Numbered from the stretch's first letter, positions 36,744 to 45,192 are shown. The stretch is 64,000 nt of DNA from Labilibaculum sp. DW002 (GCF_029029525.1 NZ_JAKJSC010000002.1:372001-436000), one strand, 5' to 3'. Notes: generated from the letters alone by a model not told the origin. Translations and numbers: made by a program.

Positions 36744-37211
36744 TTATTGTAGCTCTGCTTTAATTACTGTTTGTAGCTTTTCAATGTAAGCAGGAGTGTC
36801 GTTAATAGCGTTGCGAAATGCAAAAGTTGTTAAGTCTTCAATTTTTCCTGACTTAGCACTTTTGATATACAAACTTGAACTACTAGCTTGAAATTGCTTG
36901 GCTAACTCTTTGTTTTTGTCTTCATCAAAATTGATATCGAAGAATTTTACATTTAGTGTTTCCGCTACTTCTTTAGCTTGTGCACCAACAGCTTTGCAAG
37001 TTTTACATTTTCTATCTCCGTGAAAATAGTATACGCCGGCATCTTCGGTAGTTGCTACAGTTTTAGCTTCTGCAGATTTCTCACATTTTGTACAATCTCC
37101 AGTACATGCAGTTTCTTCTTTCGCTGTTGCAGTTTCTTTTTTTGTATTTGATTGACAAGCTCCAAAGCTTAACCCCATTGCGATAAGGCAAAATGTTATA
37201 AGTTGTTTCAT
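36744..37211 (-). CDS. arsF: ArsF-family thioredoxin-like lipoprotein
   Basis: The 155-aa protein has a lipoprotein signal with Cys19 in the lipobox (SFGAC). A cysteine-rich linker follows (Cys36, Cys40, Cys43), then a thioredoxin-like domain with CxxC at Cys69 and Cys72 (RKCKTCKAV) and a conserved FFDINFDEDKNKELAKQF segment. Proteins like this are annotated as ArsF, a nitrophenyl-reductase subunit. The lipid anchor would hold it on the periplasmic face, opposite the cytoplasmic ArsE. It lies 7 bp upstream of arsG and 3 bp downstream of arsE. Confidence 0.82.
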   Translation of the reverse strand: MKQLITFCLIAMGLSFGACQSNTKKETATAKEETACTGDCTKCEKSAEAKTVATTEDAGVYYFHGDRKCKTCKAVGAQAKEVAETLNVKFFDINFDEDKNKELAKQFQASSSSLYIKSAKSGKIEDLTTFAFRNAINDTPAYIEKLQTVIKAELQ

Positions 37212-37214
37212 GTT

Positions 37215-37451
37215 TTAAGCGTTTTGAATTAGTTCTTTGATTTCAGATACAGATGGCACTTTACCACTAAATAACACTTTCTCATTTACAACCAAAGCTG
37301 GAGTAGACATAACGCCATAAGAAAGAATTTTAAGCATATCATCAACCTTTGTTACAGAAGCTTCAATATTCAATTCTTCAAGTGCTTTTTGTGTTGCATC
37401 GTGTAGGGTGTTGCACTTTTTGCAACCAGGACCTAATACTTTAATATCCAT
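37215..37451 (-). CDS. arsE: ArsE-like small thioredoxin (redox-active disulfide protein 2)
   Basis: This is a 78-aa thioredoxin-like protein with CxxC at Cys10 and Cys13 (GPGCKKCNTL) and the cis-proline region MSTPALVVNEKVLFSG. It has no signal peptide, so it is cytoplasmic. It belongs to the thioredoxin_3 group often found beside arsR and COG0701 permeases. In this cluster it is the likely reductant of the membrane protein ArsG. Gaps to arsR (11 bp) and arsF (3 bp) indicate an operon. Confidence 0.87.
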   Translation of the reverse strand: MDIKVLGPGCKKCNTLHDATQKALEELNIEASVTKVDDMLKILSYGVMSTPALVVNEKVLFSGKVPSVSEIKELIQNA

Positions 37452-37462
37452 GTTTATTTTGT

Positions 37463-37762
37463 TTAGTTATTGAATAAATTGGTAAACATTTCTCGAGCAA
37501 GTGCCCAATTCTCTTTATTCAAACAATATTTAATTTTTGGAGGAACAATCTCTCCTTGTATTAAACCCGATGCTTTCAACTCTTTCAAGTGTTGTGAAAG
37601 GGTAGAACGGGCAATGGGCACTTCTTCAGCCAAATCGCCACTGTAGCAGCAGGATTGGCTTGATAAGAGTTTGCAAATGTAGACTCTCACCGGATGTGAT
37701 AGTGCTTTAGCAAAACGAGCTAATTGTTTTTCATCATTCGAATAAAATTCTTTGTCTGTCAT
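37463..37762 (-). CDS. arsR: ArsR/SmtB-family repressor
   Basis: This is a 99-aa winged-helix repressor and the first gene of the cluster. The metalloid site is probably formed by Cys38 and Cys39, with Cys30 nearby (YICKLLSSQSCCYSGDL), at the position where classic ArsR proteins have a CxC. The recognition helix is ARSTLSQHLKELKASGLI. Such repressors leave DNA when trivalent arsenic, antimony or another soft metal binds. A perfect inverted repeat overlapping the predicted promoter at 37786-37803 is the expected operator, giving autoregulation. Confidence 0.92.
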   Translation of the reverse strand: MTDKEFYSNDEKQLARFAKALSHPVRVYICKLLSSQSCCYSGDLAEEVPIARSTLSQHLKELKASGLIQGEIVPPKIKYCLNKENWALAREMFTNLFNN

Positions 37763-37785
37763 GTATTCGTTTTATTTGTTTTGTA

Positions 37786-37835
37786 TTTCGTAGAAATACG
37801 AAACGAAGATAGAGGGAATTTTTATAAGACAAAAA
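37786..37835 (-). promoter_or_regulatory. arsR promoter and palindromic operator
   Basis: The plus strand reads TTTCGTA-GAAA-TACGAAA at 37786-37803, a perfect 7-bp inverted repeat. It abuts a near-consensus -7 box (minus strand TATCTTCG, 37804-37811), with a -33 TTTG at 37830-37833 and an 18-nt gap. A repressor bound there would cover the start site. Confidence 0.7.
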
Positions 37836-37882
37836 TTTAGAGGAGGAAATCTACATTATAGAAAATACTTCTTGCCTGTAAA

Positions 37883-38602
37883 TTAATGATTGTGAATGTT
37901 GCAATAAGGAATTAACTTACTTTTTCCATGTTCATATCTATCATCACAATCATTGATATTTCCCTCGAAGCGTAATTTTTTTCGAACCCCAAAGCGGAAT
38001 ATGCCTTTGCCTTTTGCCATTCTTTCCAGTTTTTTGATTGCCTTGTCAGACAGTTGATCATACAAGGGTTGCAAAATTTCACATTGTTCAATTGTTCCAT
38101 ATTTTTTGTCCCAAATCAAAGCATCGTCTCCTGTAATAATTTGTTCTGAGGTATAAATCTGTTGCAATTGAGGAAAGGAAAAGGCAAATACTTTTGTTGA
38201 TCCTTGATGTGCAAAATCAACTAATTCTTTGTTTCGAACTACAAATAGACGCAAAAAACAATTTTCCATTTTTGCTAACTGATTGGCAGCAACAGATGCT
38301 ATTCCCATCCACTTTATGTCATGACCTTGTTGCATTCTGAACTCATTATAGAAAATGTAAAAATCTCTTATCTGCCGAATATTTTTGTATTTTTCATTTC
38401 CTTTATCAACACTCAAATTGTAATAATTTGCTTGTTTCCAAGTTTCAGTATTTCTTTTTCGGTCTTTTTTCAACCAGCATCCATTCTGTAAGTTAGCTTT
38501 GCTTGTTTCCTTTTTATAGGTGTGCATGTTTTTCCATTCTTGCGAATAAGTATGCTGTAGTGTAAGTAAGAGAAGGAGTGAAGTAAGAAGTACTGTTTTC
38601 AA
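37883..38602 (-). CDS. Secreted hypothetical protein, 239 aa
   Basis: I do not recognise a domain with certainty. A signal peptide (MKTVLLTSLLLLLTLQHTYS) leads to a mature region that reads as mostly helical: NGCWLKKDRKRNTETWKQANYYN, then KNIRQIRDFYIFYNEFRMQQGHD, a middle VAANQLAKMENCF, and a basic C-terminal part AIKKLERMAKGKG ... KKLRFEGNINDCDDRY. The regular pattern and a clean start suggest a real conserved gene. It is monocistronic, 120 bp from the ars promoter and pointing the same way. Confidence 0.6.
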   Translation of the reverse strand: MKTVLLTSLLLLLTLQHTYSQEWKNMHTYKKETSKANLQNGCWLKKDRKRNTETWKQANYYNLSVDKGNEKYKNIRQIRDFYIFYNEFRMQQGHDIKWMGIASVAANQLAKMENCFLRLFVVRNKELVDFAHQGSTKVFAFSFPQLQQIYTSEQIITGDDALIWDKKYGTIEQCEILQPLYDQLSDKAIKKLERMAKGKGIFRFGVRKKLRFEGNINDCDDRYEHGKSKLIPYCNIHNH

Positions 38603-38893
38603 TTGTATGCGTGTTGTTTGTTATAGATAAGAATAAATGTATTGCAATTTTTGAAGTTAAGTTCAACATAAAAGTACAATTACATTTTGATTAATTGGAT
38701 TGTGTAAATACTGTTTTATTAATTAAAACTTTATGAAATAGCAATTACTCTTTTAATTAGGTAGTTAGCTGTTTTAATAAGGTAAGGAAATCGGAAAGGA
38801 AAATAATTGATTGGAATAGTGACTGCCAGTTGCTAATTTTACAGGCAATTAATTTATTGGTTTTAGTAAGAATACGACTGAGGAGTTTGAGTT
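38603..38893. other. Intergenic region between divergent genes
   Basis: This AT-rich 291-bp stretch must hold two promoters. I see no perfect TAnnTTTG box, no riboswitch and no ORF. An unusual AGGAG lies at 38880-38884, 10 bases before the start of the cysteine-rich gene. Confidence 0.4.
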
Positions 38894-39154
38894 ATGTCAG
38901 AAAATTATAAGTTTTTCCAAAATAAAAAGTGTGAATATTTTCCTTGTCACAAAGTTGAAAATGAAGAAGAATTTAACTGTCTGTTTTGTTACTGTCCTTT
39001 GTATATGTTGAAAGGGAATTGTGGTGGAAATTTTAAATACACGAACAATTTTAAAAATTGTGCAGATTGCATCATTCCACACAAAATAGATTCACACGAA
39101 TACATGATGAGTAAAATGGGAGAGGTGTGTAAAATTGGTAGCGAAAGAGATTAG
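38894..39154 (+). CDS. Cysteine-rich small-domain protein
   Basis: This 86-aa protein has about ten cysteines arranged as FFQNKKCEYFPCH, FNCLFCYCPLYML, GNCGG and NCADCIIPH. This matches the cysteine-rich small domain (PF04071-like), a probable metal-binding unit found in anaerobes and sometimes next to cobalamin genes. No cobalamin gene or riboswitch is near. It has a Shine-Dalgarno-like AGGAG upstream, rare in this window. Its stop overlaps the end of the convergent histidine kinase gene by 4 bp. Confidence 0.8.
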   Translation: MSENYKFFQNKKCEYFPCHKVENEEEFNCLFCYCPLYMLKGNCGGNFKYTNNFKNCADCIIPHKIDSHEYMMSKMGEVCKIGSERD

Positions 39155-40956
39155 TAAGGTAAGGTAAAAAAGAAGGTGCTTCCTTTGCCTTCTTGGCTTT
39201 TCAACCAAATTTTACCTTTTAATAATTTTACAAAGGCTGTAGAAATTGATAAGCCAAGACCAGCTCCTTCTTGTAAACGTTTATTGGTCATGTCACCTTG
39301 AATAAAGCGTTCAAAAATAGCATGTTGTCTGTCTTCGGGAATGCCAACACCTGTGTCTTTTATGAAAAATTCTAGATGTTTGCCATTTGCTTCAAAGCCA
39401 AATTCAATTGCTCCTTGATTGGTGTATTTAATGGCATTTTTCAAAAGGTTGGTTAGTATAGCGTAAAGCTTTTCCCGATCAGTTTTAATCACAAGTTCTT
39501 TCGATAAATCAGGAACCAGAATAGCTAATTGTAAGTTTTTACTATCTGCTTCTGGCTTAAAGAAAGAATGCATGTATTGTAAAAGTTGATTGACATTTGT
39601 ATCTTGGATATTTACATCGACTAAGCCAGCCTCAATTTTCGAAACATCAATAATATCATTAATAATGTTGAGCATTCGATTTCCACTTTCTTCAATGATA
39701 TCGATGTATTCTTTTTGAATGCCCTTCTCTAAATCAGAATCTTTTAGTAGCTCGGCAAAACCCAATATACCATTCATCGGAGTGCGAATTTCATGACTCA
39801 TATTAGCCAGGAAAGCGGACTTAAGTCGATCGCTTTCTTCTGCTTTTTCTTTGGCTTTAATAATTTCTGTTTCAACTTTTTTTCTATACGTAATATCAGT
39901 TCCAAAACAAGAGCTACCTATTACTTTCCCTTTTTTAACAATAGGATTGAATGTAACTTGAATAAACAGAAGTCCATTCTTTGTATCAAGTTCATCTTCA
40001 ATTGTAAATTGTTCATTTGCTAGCACTCTGTCGTATCTTAATTTCCATGTTTCTCGAAACGGTTCGGGAATTATATCAAGAATACTTGCTCCAGGTTGAA
40101 GAGTGACATCAAAAATACCATGGAATACATCTTTGAAGGCCTGATTTAGATATAGTATTTCATAATTTTGATTGAAAGCCCAAATGCTTTCATTTGTTCC
40201 TTCAATTATTGCTGTAATGTTAGCATTTATGGCTTCAGTTGTATTTTTAGCATTGACTAGTTCTATTGTGCGTTCATCAACGGTTTTTTCAAGGTTCTTA
40301 TTCAATTGTTCAACAGATATTTTTTCTTCATCAAGTTTTTGATTCAAGAAAAAATTTCGTCGAGACTGGAGTTCCATGTAATATGCAGCAAACATTCCAA
40401 TAAGGTTAGCACTTACAAAAAAGAAGAGATTTGAAATGATTATTGGGATAGGGGTTTCGATATAAACAATTGCAAGTAAATTAAAAATGAGCAAGTTTAA
40501 CCAACCACCAATGGTAGCCAATATAAATCGCATTTTAAGAAACAGATAGCCCGAAAAAAAGATGAGGAGTAAACCTGCATAGTATGCATTGTTTTCTGGC
40601 TCGAAGGTGGTCATTACACTAATTCCTGTTCCCCCAATAATGTAGCAAGCCAGTATTAACCATTGCCATATCTTTTTGAAAAATTTGGTAAAGGATAAAA
40701 AGATGACAAGAGTAACGGATGGAATGACAATGAAAAATCGAATGTTATGGAATAAATGGGCATGTTGGGGGAATAATAGTAAGTCTAAATAAGCAAAAAC
40801 AGCATAAAGTAGCATTGTTAGAACTAAAGCAACTCTAACTTGAATAATAGAATTTTGGAAATAAGTTTCTTGAAATATGGGTTCAATGTGTTCTGGAAAG
40901 GATAAACTTATGCTATTGTATTGCATTTTCTCATTTCTGATATTGTTGAGATTCAT
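39151..40956 (-). CDS. Membrane-bound PAS sensor histidine kinase (orphan)
   Basis: This is a sensor kinase of about 600 aa. Roughly six transmembrane helices fill residues 40-210, then come a short coiled coil, a PAS domain (about 250-365), and HisKA with the phospho-acceptor in ANMSHEIRTPMNGILGF (near residue 387). An HATPase domain follows, with the N box LTNLLKNAIKYTNQG, the G1 box DTGVGIP and the G2 box GAGLGLSIS. It has no receiver domain and no response regulator is adjacent, so its partner is elsewhere. The signal is unknown; the PAS may bind a small ligand or cofactor. Confidence 0.93.
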   Translation of the reverse strand: MNLNNIRNEKMQYNSISLSFPEHIEPIFQETYFQNSIIQVRVALVLTMLLYAVFAYLDLLLFPQHAHLFHNIRFFIVIPSVTLVIFLSFTKFFKKIWQWLILACYIIGGTGISVMTTFEPENNAYYAGLLLIFFSGYLFLKMRFILATIGGWLNLLIFNLLAIVYIETPIPIIISNLFFFVSANLIGMFAAYYMELQSRRNFFLNQKLDEEKISVEQLNKNLEKTVDERTIELVNAKNTTEAINANITAIIEGTNESIWAFNQNYEILYLNQAFKDVFHGIFDVTLQPGASILDIIPEPFRETWKLRYDRVLANEQFTIEDELDTKNGLLFIQVTFNPIVKKGKVIGSSCFGTDITYRKKVETEIIKAKEKAEESDRLKSAFLANMSHEIRTPMNGILGFAELLKDSDLEKGIQKEYIDIIEESGNRMLNIINDIIDVSKIEAGLVDVNIQDTNVNQLLQYMHSFFKPEADSKNLQLAILVPDLSKELVIKTDREKLYAILTNLLKNAIKYTNQGAIEFGFEANGKHLEFFIKDTGVGIPEDRQHAIFERFIQGDMTNKRLQEGAGLGLSISTAFVKLLKGKIWLKSQEGKGSTFFFTLPY

Positions 40957-41111
40957 GTATCCTTTGTTTGTAATAGATGGAGCTAATTCGTTATCGGTAT
41001 TATCTTCCCATACTACGGTTCTAAAATAAAAAAGTTTAGAAAATAGGATTGAAATTTGAATTGATAATAATGTGTTTTATCACTTAAATTATTTTGCTGG
41101 CAGTTCTTATT

Positions 41112-42320
41112 TTAAGTGGCCATATTATTGATTAGATCGTTTAAAATTGGTGTGAAATTCGAAGGAGTAGTCTTGTATAATTGTACTTTGTTGCAATTGT
41201 TGAACTTCATAAAAGATTGTAACTCTTTGACTAATGAATAAGCAAAATCTTCAGTTTTAGTCAGTTTGTCTTCTAGGGCAATATGATTTATATGTAAGAT
41301 GTTATTTTTTCTTTCTGCTTTACAATCCATACGGGCAACAAATTTGCCATTCCACAATATAGGTAAAGAGAAATATCCGTATTGACGTTTCGCTTCAGGA
41401 ACATAACACTCAATCTGATAATCAAAATTAAAAAGAGTTTTTAATCGCTTTCGTTGAATGACCAAATTATCGAATGGGGAAAGTATATTAAGTTTGTTGC
41501 GAGCCAGTGGTTTGTTTAGCAACTCTAAGGAATTGGCTAAGGTGTAATATTTATTTTCACCGACAATTATTTGCATTAATTCTCCAGATAAATGCATTTC
41601 TTGAAGCATGCCTTGAACCGGTATTTTCGTGTTTTTTAATAAATAGGCAATTTCGCTTGCTTGTCCTAGTCCGTTTGCTTCCAGATATCTGTTAATTAAA
41701 AAACGTAGGTGTTCTTCTTCATTTGGGATATTGGTATTAATATCATCAGGCAATACACGTTCTGTAAGTTCATAAACCTTGTGGAAATTTAATCGGGAAC
41801 CAATCATTACATCGCCTTGCATAAATAAGTTTTCCAAGGCCTGCTTAGCTGGTTTTGTTGTCCATTCTCCTTTTTTCTTGCCGGTTTGGTCAAAGTCTTT
41901 GGCCATTAGCGGACCTTCGTCGGCAATTCGTTTCAAAACTGAATTCATTAGTTTTGCATCACGCTTAAACCAGTGTTTTGCGTCACCATTTGCAATGGCT
42001 CGTTTGCGTGGCAAGCTAAAACGATAATCGCGCATAGGTAAGTAAGCTGCAGCATGCGACCAATATTCAAATACCTTTTTATCGGCAACCAATTGATCCA
42101 GATGAGTGTTTTGATATAGAGGGTTACGATTCCAAAGGGTATGATGATGAGCTCGCTCAATAGCAGAAATGGTATCAATTTGTATGTAACCAAGATGCTC
42201 AATTGCCGATAGGCTTGCTGATAGAGCAGTACCTGATGCTTTTGCTGGAGGTATTTTTTGCGATAGCAGGACTAATTTGCGAGCTTGTTGAATGGAGAGT
42301 GATTCTGTTATTTTTGCCAT
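41112..42320 (-). CDS. YcaQ/AlkX-family DNA glycosylase (winged-helix crosslink repair)
   Basis: This belongs to the HTH_42 family of DNA glycosylases related to AlkZ and YcaQ, which unhook interstrand crosslinks and remove bulky alkyl adducts. The catalytic motif near residue 56 reads GYIQIDTISAIERAHH; QxD is the YcaQ/AlkX form, while AlkZ has QxQ. Three winged-helix regions and a C-terminal barrel with FDNLVIQRKRLKTLF and YGYFSLPILW follow. At 402 aa the length is typical. It is a single gene with no resistance cluster nearby, so general DNA maintenance is likely. Confidence 0.9.
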   Translation of the reverse strand: MAKITESLSIQQARKLVLLSQKIPPAKASGTALSASLSAIEHLGYIQIDTISAIERAHHHTLWNRNPLYQNTHLDQLVADKKVFEYWSHAAAYLPMRDYRFSLPRKRAIANGDAKHWFKRDAKLMNSVLKRIADEGPLMAKDFDQTGKKKGEWTTKPAKQALENLFMQGDVMIGSRLNFHKVYELTERVLPDDINTNIPNEEEHLRFLINRYLEANGLGQASEIAYLLKNTKIPVQGMLQEMHLSGELMQIIVGENKYYTLANSLELLNKPLARNKLNILSPFDNLVIQRKRLKTLFNFDYQIECYVPEAKRQYGYFSLPILWNGKFVARMDCKAERKNNILHINHIALEDKLTKTEDFAYSLVKELQSFMKFNNCNKVQLYKTTPSNFTPILNDLINNMAT

Positions 42321-42404
42321 GTTTCTACCTTATTATTTCTTTGTAGTGTAAGATATAAAATGAAACTTATTCAATCCTATTTCTAGATTCTATTAGTAAA
42401 AAAT

Positions 42405-42436
42405 AAAGCCAAATTCCTTTAGGGAAGTTGGCTTTT
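42405..42436 (-). terminator. Terminator of the PrsW gene
   Basis: AAAGCCAA-TTCC / GGAA-TTGGCTTT is an imperfect stem, with an A-run on its left that gives the U-tract on the minus strand. Confidence 0.82.
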
Positions 42437-42461
42437 ATCAATCTTGTTTTGATGATCTAAT

Positions 42462-43136
42462 TTATCGATACCTAAAAATGGATTTGCTTTTTAATTCATT
42501 CATATTACCATTTGTTTTGTACATCAGGTAAATTAAAAATGGGAAAAAGAAAAGTAATACCCATTGAATATTTACCATTAATATAAAATCGTAAACTCCA
42601 TGAAAGAAGAAAGGAACAAGGAATGCCAAGACAAATAATCCTTTCTTTTTCTGATTGGAAAACTTTGCTAATCCTAAGTAATAGCCCATCATGATCCCAA
42701 ACATGGCATGTGCAGGAACCGCAGTAAAAGCTCTTGAAATACCTGTGCTCATTCCGTTAGAAAATACATACAGGATGTTTTCTACCAAGGCAAATCCAAG
42801 GGAAACAAAAACCGCATAAACAATCCCATCGAATCGTTCGTTAAAGTTTGGGTTTTTCCAAACCAATAAATAAACTGCTAGCAATTTAAAGGCTTCTTCG
42901 CAAAGTCCGGCCACTAAAAAAGCATCGCCAAATGCATAACCAATTTGCCCTCTAAGAAAAAGAGGATAGAATGAGGAAACTGCTTGTTCGGCAAAAATAA
43001 CGGGGATGGTAATAATCATACCTGCCAATAGACCCTTTATTAAAAGTCGAATCGGTTCTTTTTCGTATTTGTCTCGGTAATAAACGTAAAACAAAATAAT
43101 AGCTATAGGTGCGACAGAAATTAGGAGTAAGTTCAT
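42462..43136 (-). CDS. PrsW-family intramembrane metalloprotease
   Basis: This membrane protease with about seven helices has the PrsW motifs GLCEEAFKLLAVY (zinc-binding EExxK type), ENILYV and PAHAMFGIMMGYYLG. The frame is open to a TTG at 43184, but ATG 43136 (MNLLLISVAPIAIIL) starts the first helix and is the better start, giving 224 aa. In other bacteria PrsW cleaves anti-sigma factors; none is adjacent here, so the substrate is unknown. Confidence 0.88.
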   Translation of the reverse strand: MNLLLISVAPIAIILFYVYYRDKYEKEPIRLLIKGLLAGMIITIPVIFAEQAVSSFYPLFLRGQIGYAFGDAFLVAGLCEEAFKLLAVYLLVWKNPNFNERFDGIVYAVFVSLGFALVENILYVFSNGMSTGISRAFTAVPAHAMFGIMMGYYLGLAKFSNQKKKGLFVLAFLVPFFFHGVYDFILMVNIQWVLLFFFPFLIYLMYKTNGNMNELKSKSIFRYR

Positions 43137-43239
43137 AGGTGTAATGGATATTTTTATGATGTTTACGAATTTAGAAAAAGCCAATTGGTAAACAAAGTAG
43201 AATTAGTGTAAATAGGATTTTCTGGTCTACATTTAATGA

Positions 43240-43273
43240 AAAAAGCCAAACTCCAAGAAGGAGTTCGGCTTTT
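43240..43273 (-). terminator. Terminator of the DUF4395 gene
   Basis: AAAAGCC-AA-ACTCC / GGAGT-TC-GGCTTTT is preceded on the plus strand by A residues. It serves the minus-strand gene ending at 43305. Confidence 0.8.
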
Positions 43274-43304
43274 AATTATTGTGGTAGTGGTTATATATTA
43301 TTAT

Positions 43305-43838
43305 TTATACTTCGCACGAGTTGCCCATGCAGTTTGGTTTCACTTCTGGTTGCTTTACGAGCTTTAAGCGAATGGCTAAAAAATAAATTTGGCAACCGAT
43401 ACAGATTCCAAATGCCGTTTCGATGAACATGAGTAGCATGCAAATTAGGCAAAGCATACAAACTGGTTCGAATAATGTAGCATCAGCTTGCAATGGGATG
43501 GATAGGAAAAAGACAACGGCTGCAAGTGTTAAACCTAAGCTCCAGGCGAATCTTTTCTGCACGGCACCAATGTATATCGGCTCTTGTTTAAGCACTATAA
43601 GGCGAGCTATCACATTTGCTGGTGCGTATTTAGGATTGATAAAAACACTAATGGCAAAGTTGATCAAGATAAACCCAGATACGTAGGGAATAGGAGCGTA
43701 CTTCTTAAAAAATACTGCTGCTATTAAGGTAACCAAAATGGTGAAGAACAAAAGGCCTGCTGTTGCACGAACTTCTCTTTCATTTAGAACCTTATAGCTA
43801 ATTCCATCAACATATTCTCCAAAACTAAATACTGACAT
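43305..43838 (-). CDS. DUF4395 membrane protein
   Basis: This protein of about 177 aa has four transmembrane helices and the DUF4395 features: an N-terminal NEREVRATAG, the central QEPIYIGAVQKRFAWSLGL, and a cysteine-rich helical end (CMLCLICMLLMFIETAFGICIGCQIY). It ends PNCMGNSCEV. The many cysteines suggest a thiol or metal role, and relatives often occur near thioredoxin-like genes. The function is not established. It is a single gene. Confidence 0.88.
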   Translation of the reverse strand: MSVFSFGEYVDGISYKVLNEREVRATAGLLFFTILVTLIAAVFFKKYAPIPYVSGFILINFAISVFINPKYAPANVIARLIVLKQEPIYIGAVQKRFAWSLGLTLAAVVFFLSIPLQADATLFEPVCMLCLICMLLMFIETAFGICIGCQIYFLAIRLKLVKQPEVKPNCMGNSCEV

Positions 43839-43966
43839 TTCTTTGTGTTTAATTAAAAATCGAAGCGCAAAGTAATAAAAATACCTGCAGGTATTAAATT
43901 TTAATCGTTAAGTAAATGTTAAAGTAGGAAAGGTAGGGGGAATGAGAATTCAACTATTAAATGGAA

Positions 43967-45073
43967 TCATTTATTAAATATCGATTTCCAAGTTTCAAGT
44001 GCTGGTCTTTCTTTGCCATTTTCATCTAACAAACCCGTGTCTTTCCAAAGCTTCCCTAAGTTTTTCACCTCATTTGGAAAGGTCTCCCACAGCTTGTCAT
44101 AATCGCGGTGTGCCCACCAGATTACAAATTCGTAATCTTGATTGTAAGCATTTAAGAGCAGTGTTTCCAGATATTCCTTTTGTTGGCATTCGTCGCTTTC
44201 AATAAAAATGTCGTATCCATCAACTTGCAGATTTTCTGCCAAATGAGCTGTTTCCACAAAGGCAATTGGTTTATCGGTTTGTGCATGTAGAAAGTCAAAT
44301 GCTTTTTGAAAATCATCTTTATTGTGTAAATCTTTAAAGTATGGGTAAAAACTAATGGCTACAAAATCCATGTTTTTTGCGTACTCACCGATTTTTGAAA
44401 TGTTTGCAGTTGGTTCAGCCTGATACCAATTGTGCAAAGTTAGCGACTCACTAGTTCTTAAGTTTGGATACGCGGCTTTTATTCGTGGCCTGATTTTACT
44501 CATCAGTAATTTGTATTGTTCCCATTTTTCGGTAGAATGCAAGAGTAGTTCGTTCGCTTCAATCACCATTACCAAATAATCAGGATTAAACTGACCAATC
44601 AAATATTCTAAATGATCGAAATAGGCATCTTCTATGTGCTGATTGTCTAGTGAAGTGTAATCTGGAATTGTGCCATCAAAATCCTCTAGTAAATCGTTAC
44701 GATTGTTATTTAGCAGGCTAACAGAGAGCAATAATTGATGATCGGGAATCTTTTTTGAGAGCTTGTTCTGAATAATATTTGTGAATTCTTCGGGCAATTC
44801 TGTTTCGTTTATCCAAGCCTTCCAAGGTATTTTGAAGTCGAGGTGTTCAGTATAGATATCAGCATTCTCAGCAATAAACTGGTAGGTATCATCAATATCC
44901 GATATGTTGGGACCATAATTCCAGCTGGTAAAGCCCATTTTAAAATTACGAGATTCTATTTGCTCCAACAGATCATCAGAACCACATACATTGGTATTTT
45001 TCTCATCACTTTTACTGCAAGCAAAAAACAGAAAGAGAGAACTCGCTATGGCAACGTTTTTTACTATATTCAT
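43967..45073 (-). CDS. Lipoprotein with possible clan GH-A glycosidase barrel
   Basis: The 368-aa protein starts with a lipobox (FLFFAC, Cys19). The rest reads as a (beta/alpha)8 barrel: FKMGFTSWNYGP, HLDFKIPWKAW, LLLSVSLLN, YLVMVIEANELLL, FVAISFYPYF, KPIAFVETAHLAE and FVIWWAHRDYDKLW. The Glu in IEANEL and the Glu in FVETAH sit where clan GH-A enzymes have acid/base and nucleophile. I cannot place it in a numbered family; GH53-like proteins are one guess. It is alone, with no susC/susD or sugar-utilisation genes. Confidence 0.6.
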   Translation of the reverse strand: MNIVKNVAIASSLFLFFACSKSDEKNTNVCGSDDLLEQIESRNFKMGFTSWNYGPNISDIDDTYQFIAENADIYTEHLDFKIPWKAWINETELPEEFTNIIQNKLSKKIPDHQLLLSVSLLNNNRNDLLEDFDGTIPDYTSLDNQHIEDAYFDHLEYLIGQFNPDYLVMVIEANELLLHSTEKWEQYKLLMSKIRPRIKAAYPNLRTSESLTLHNWYQAEPTANISKIGEYAKNMDFVAISFYPYFKDLHNKDDFQKAFDFLHAQTDKPIAFVETAHLAENLQVDGYDIFIESDECQQKEYLETLLLNAYNQDYEFVIWWAHRDYDKLWETFPNEVKNLGKLWKDTGLLDENGKERPALETWKSIFNK

Positions 45074-45160
45074 TTTGTTCTGATAATTGTTAATGATTTG
45101 TTCCTGTTAAAAGTAGTAAAAGATGCCTTCAATATTTGTACCATTAATAATCTTCAATAA

Positions 45161-45192
45161 AAAAGCCGACTCCTAAAAAGAAGTCGGCTTTT
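45161..45192 (-). terminator. Terminator of pheT
   Basis: AAAAGCCGACT / AGTCGGCTTTT is an 11-bp stem with a 10-nt loop; the A-run to its left gives the U-tract on the minus strand. Confidence 0.87.

Noticed and set aside
38603-38893. Cobalamin riboswitch before the cysteine-rich small-domain gene
   Set aside because: No B12-box-like sequence or structured GC-rich region is visible.
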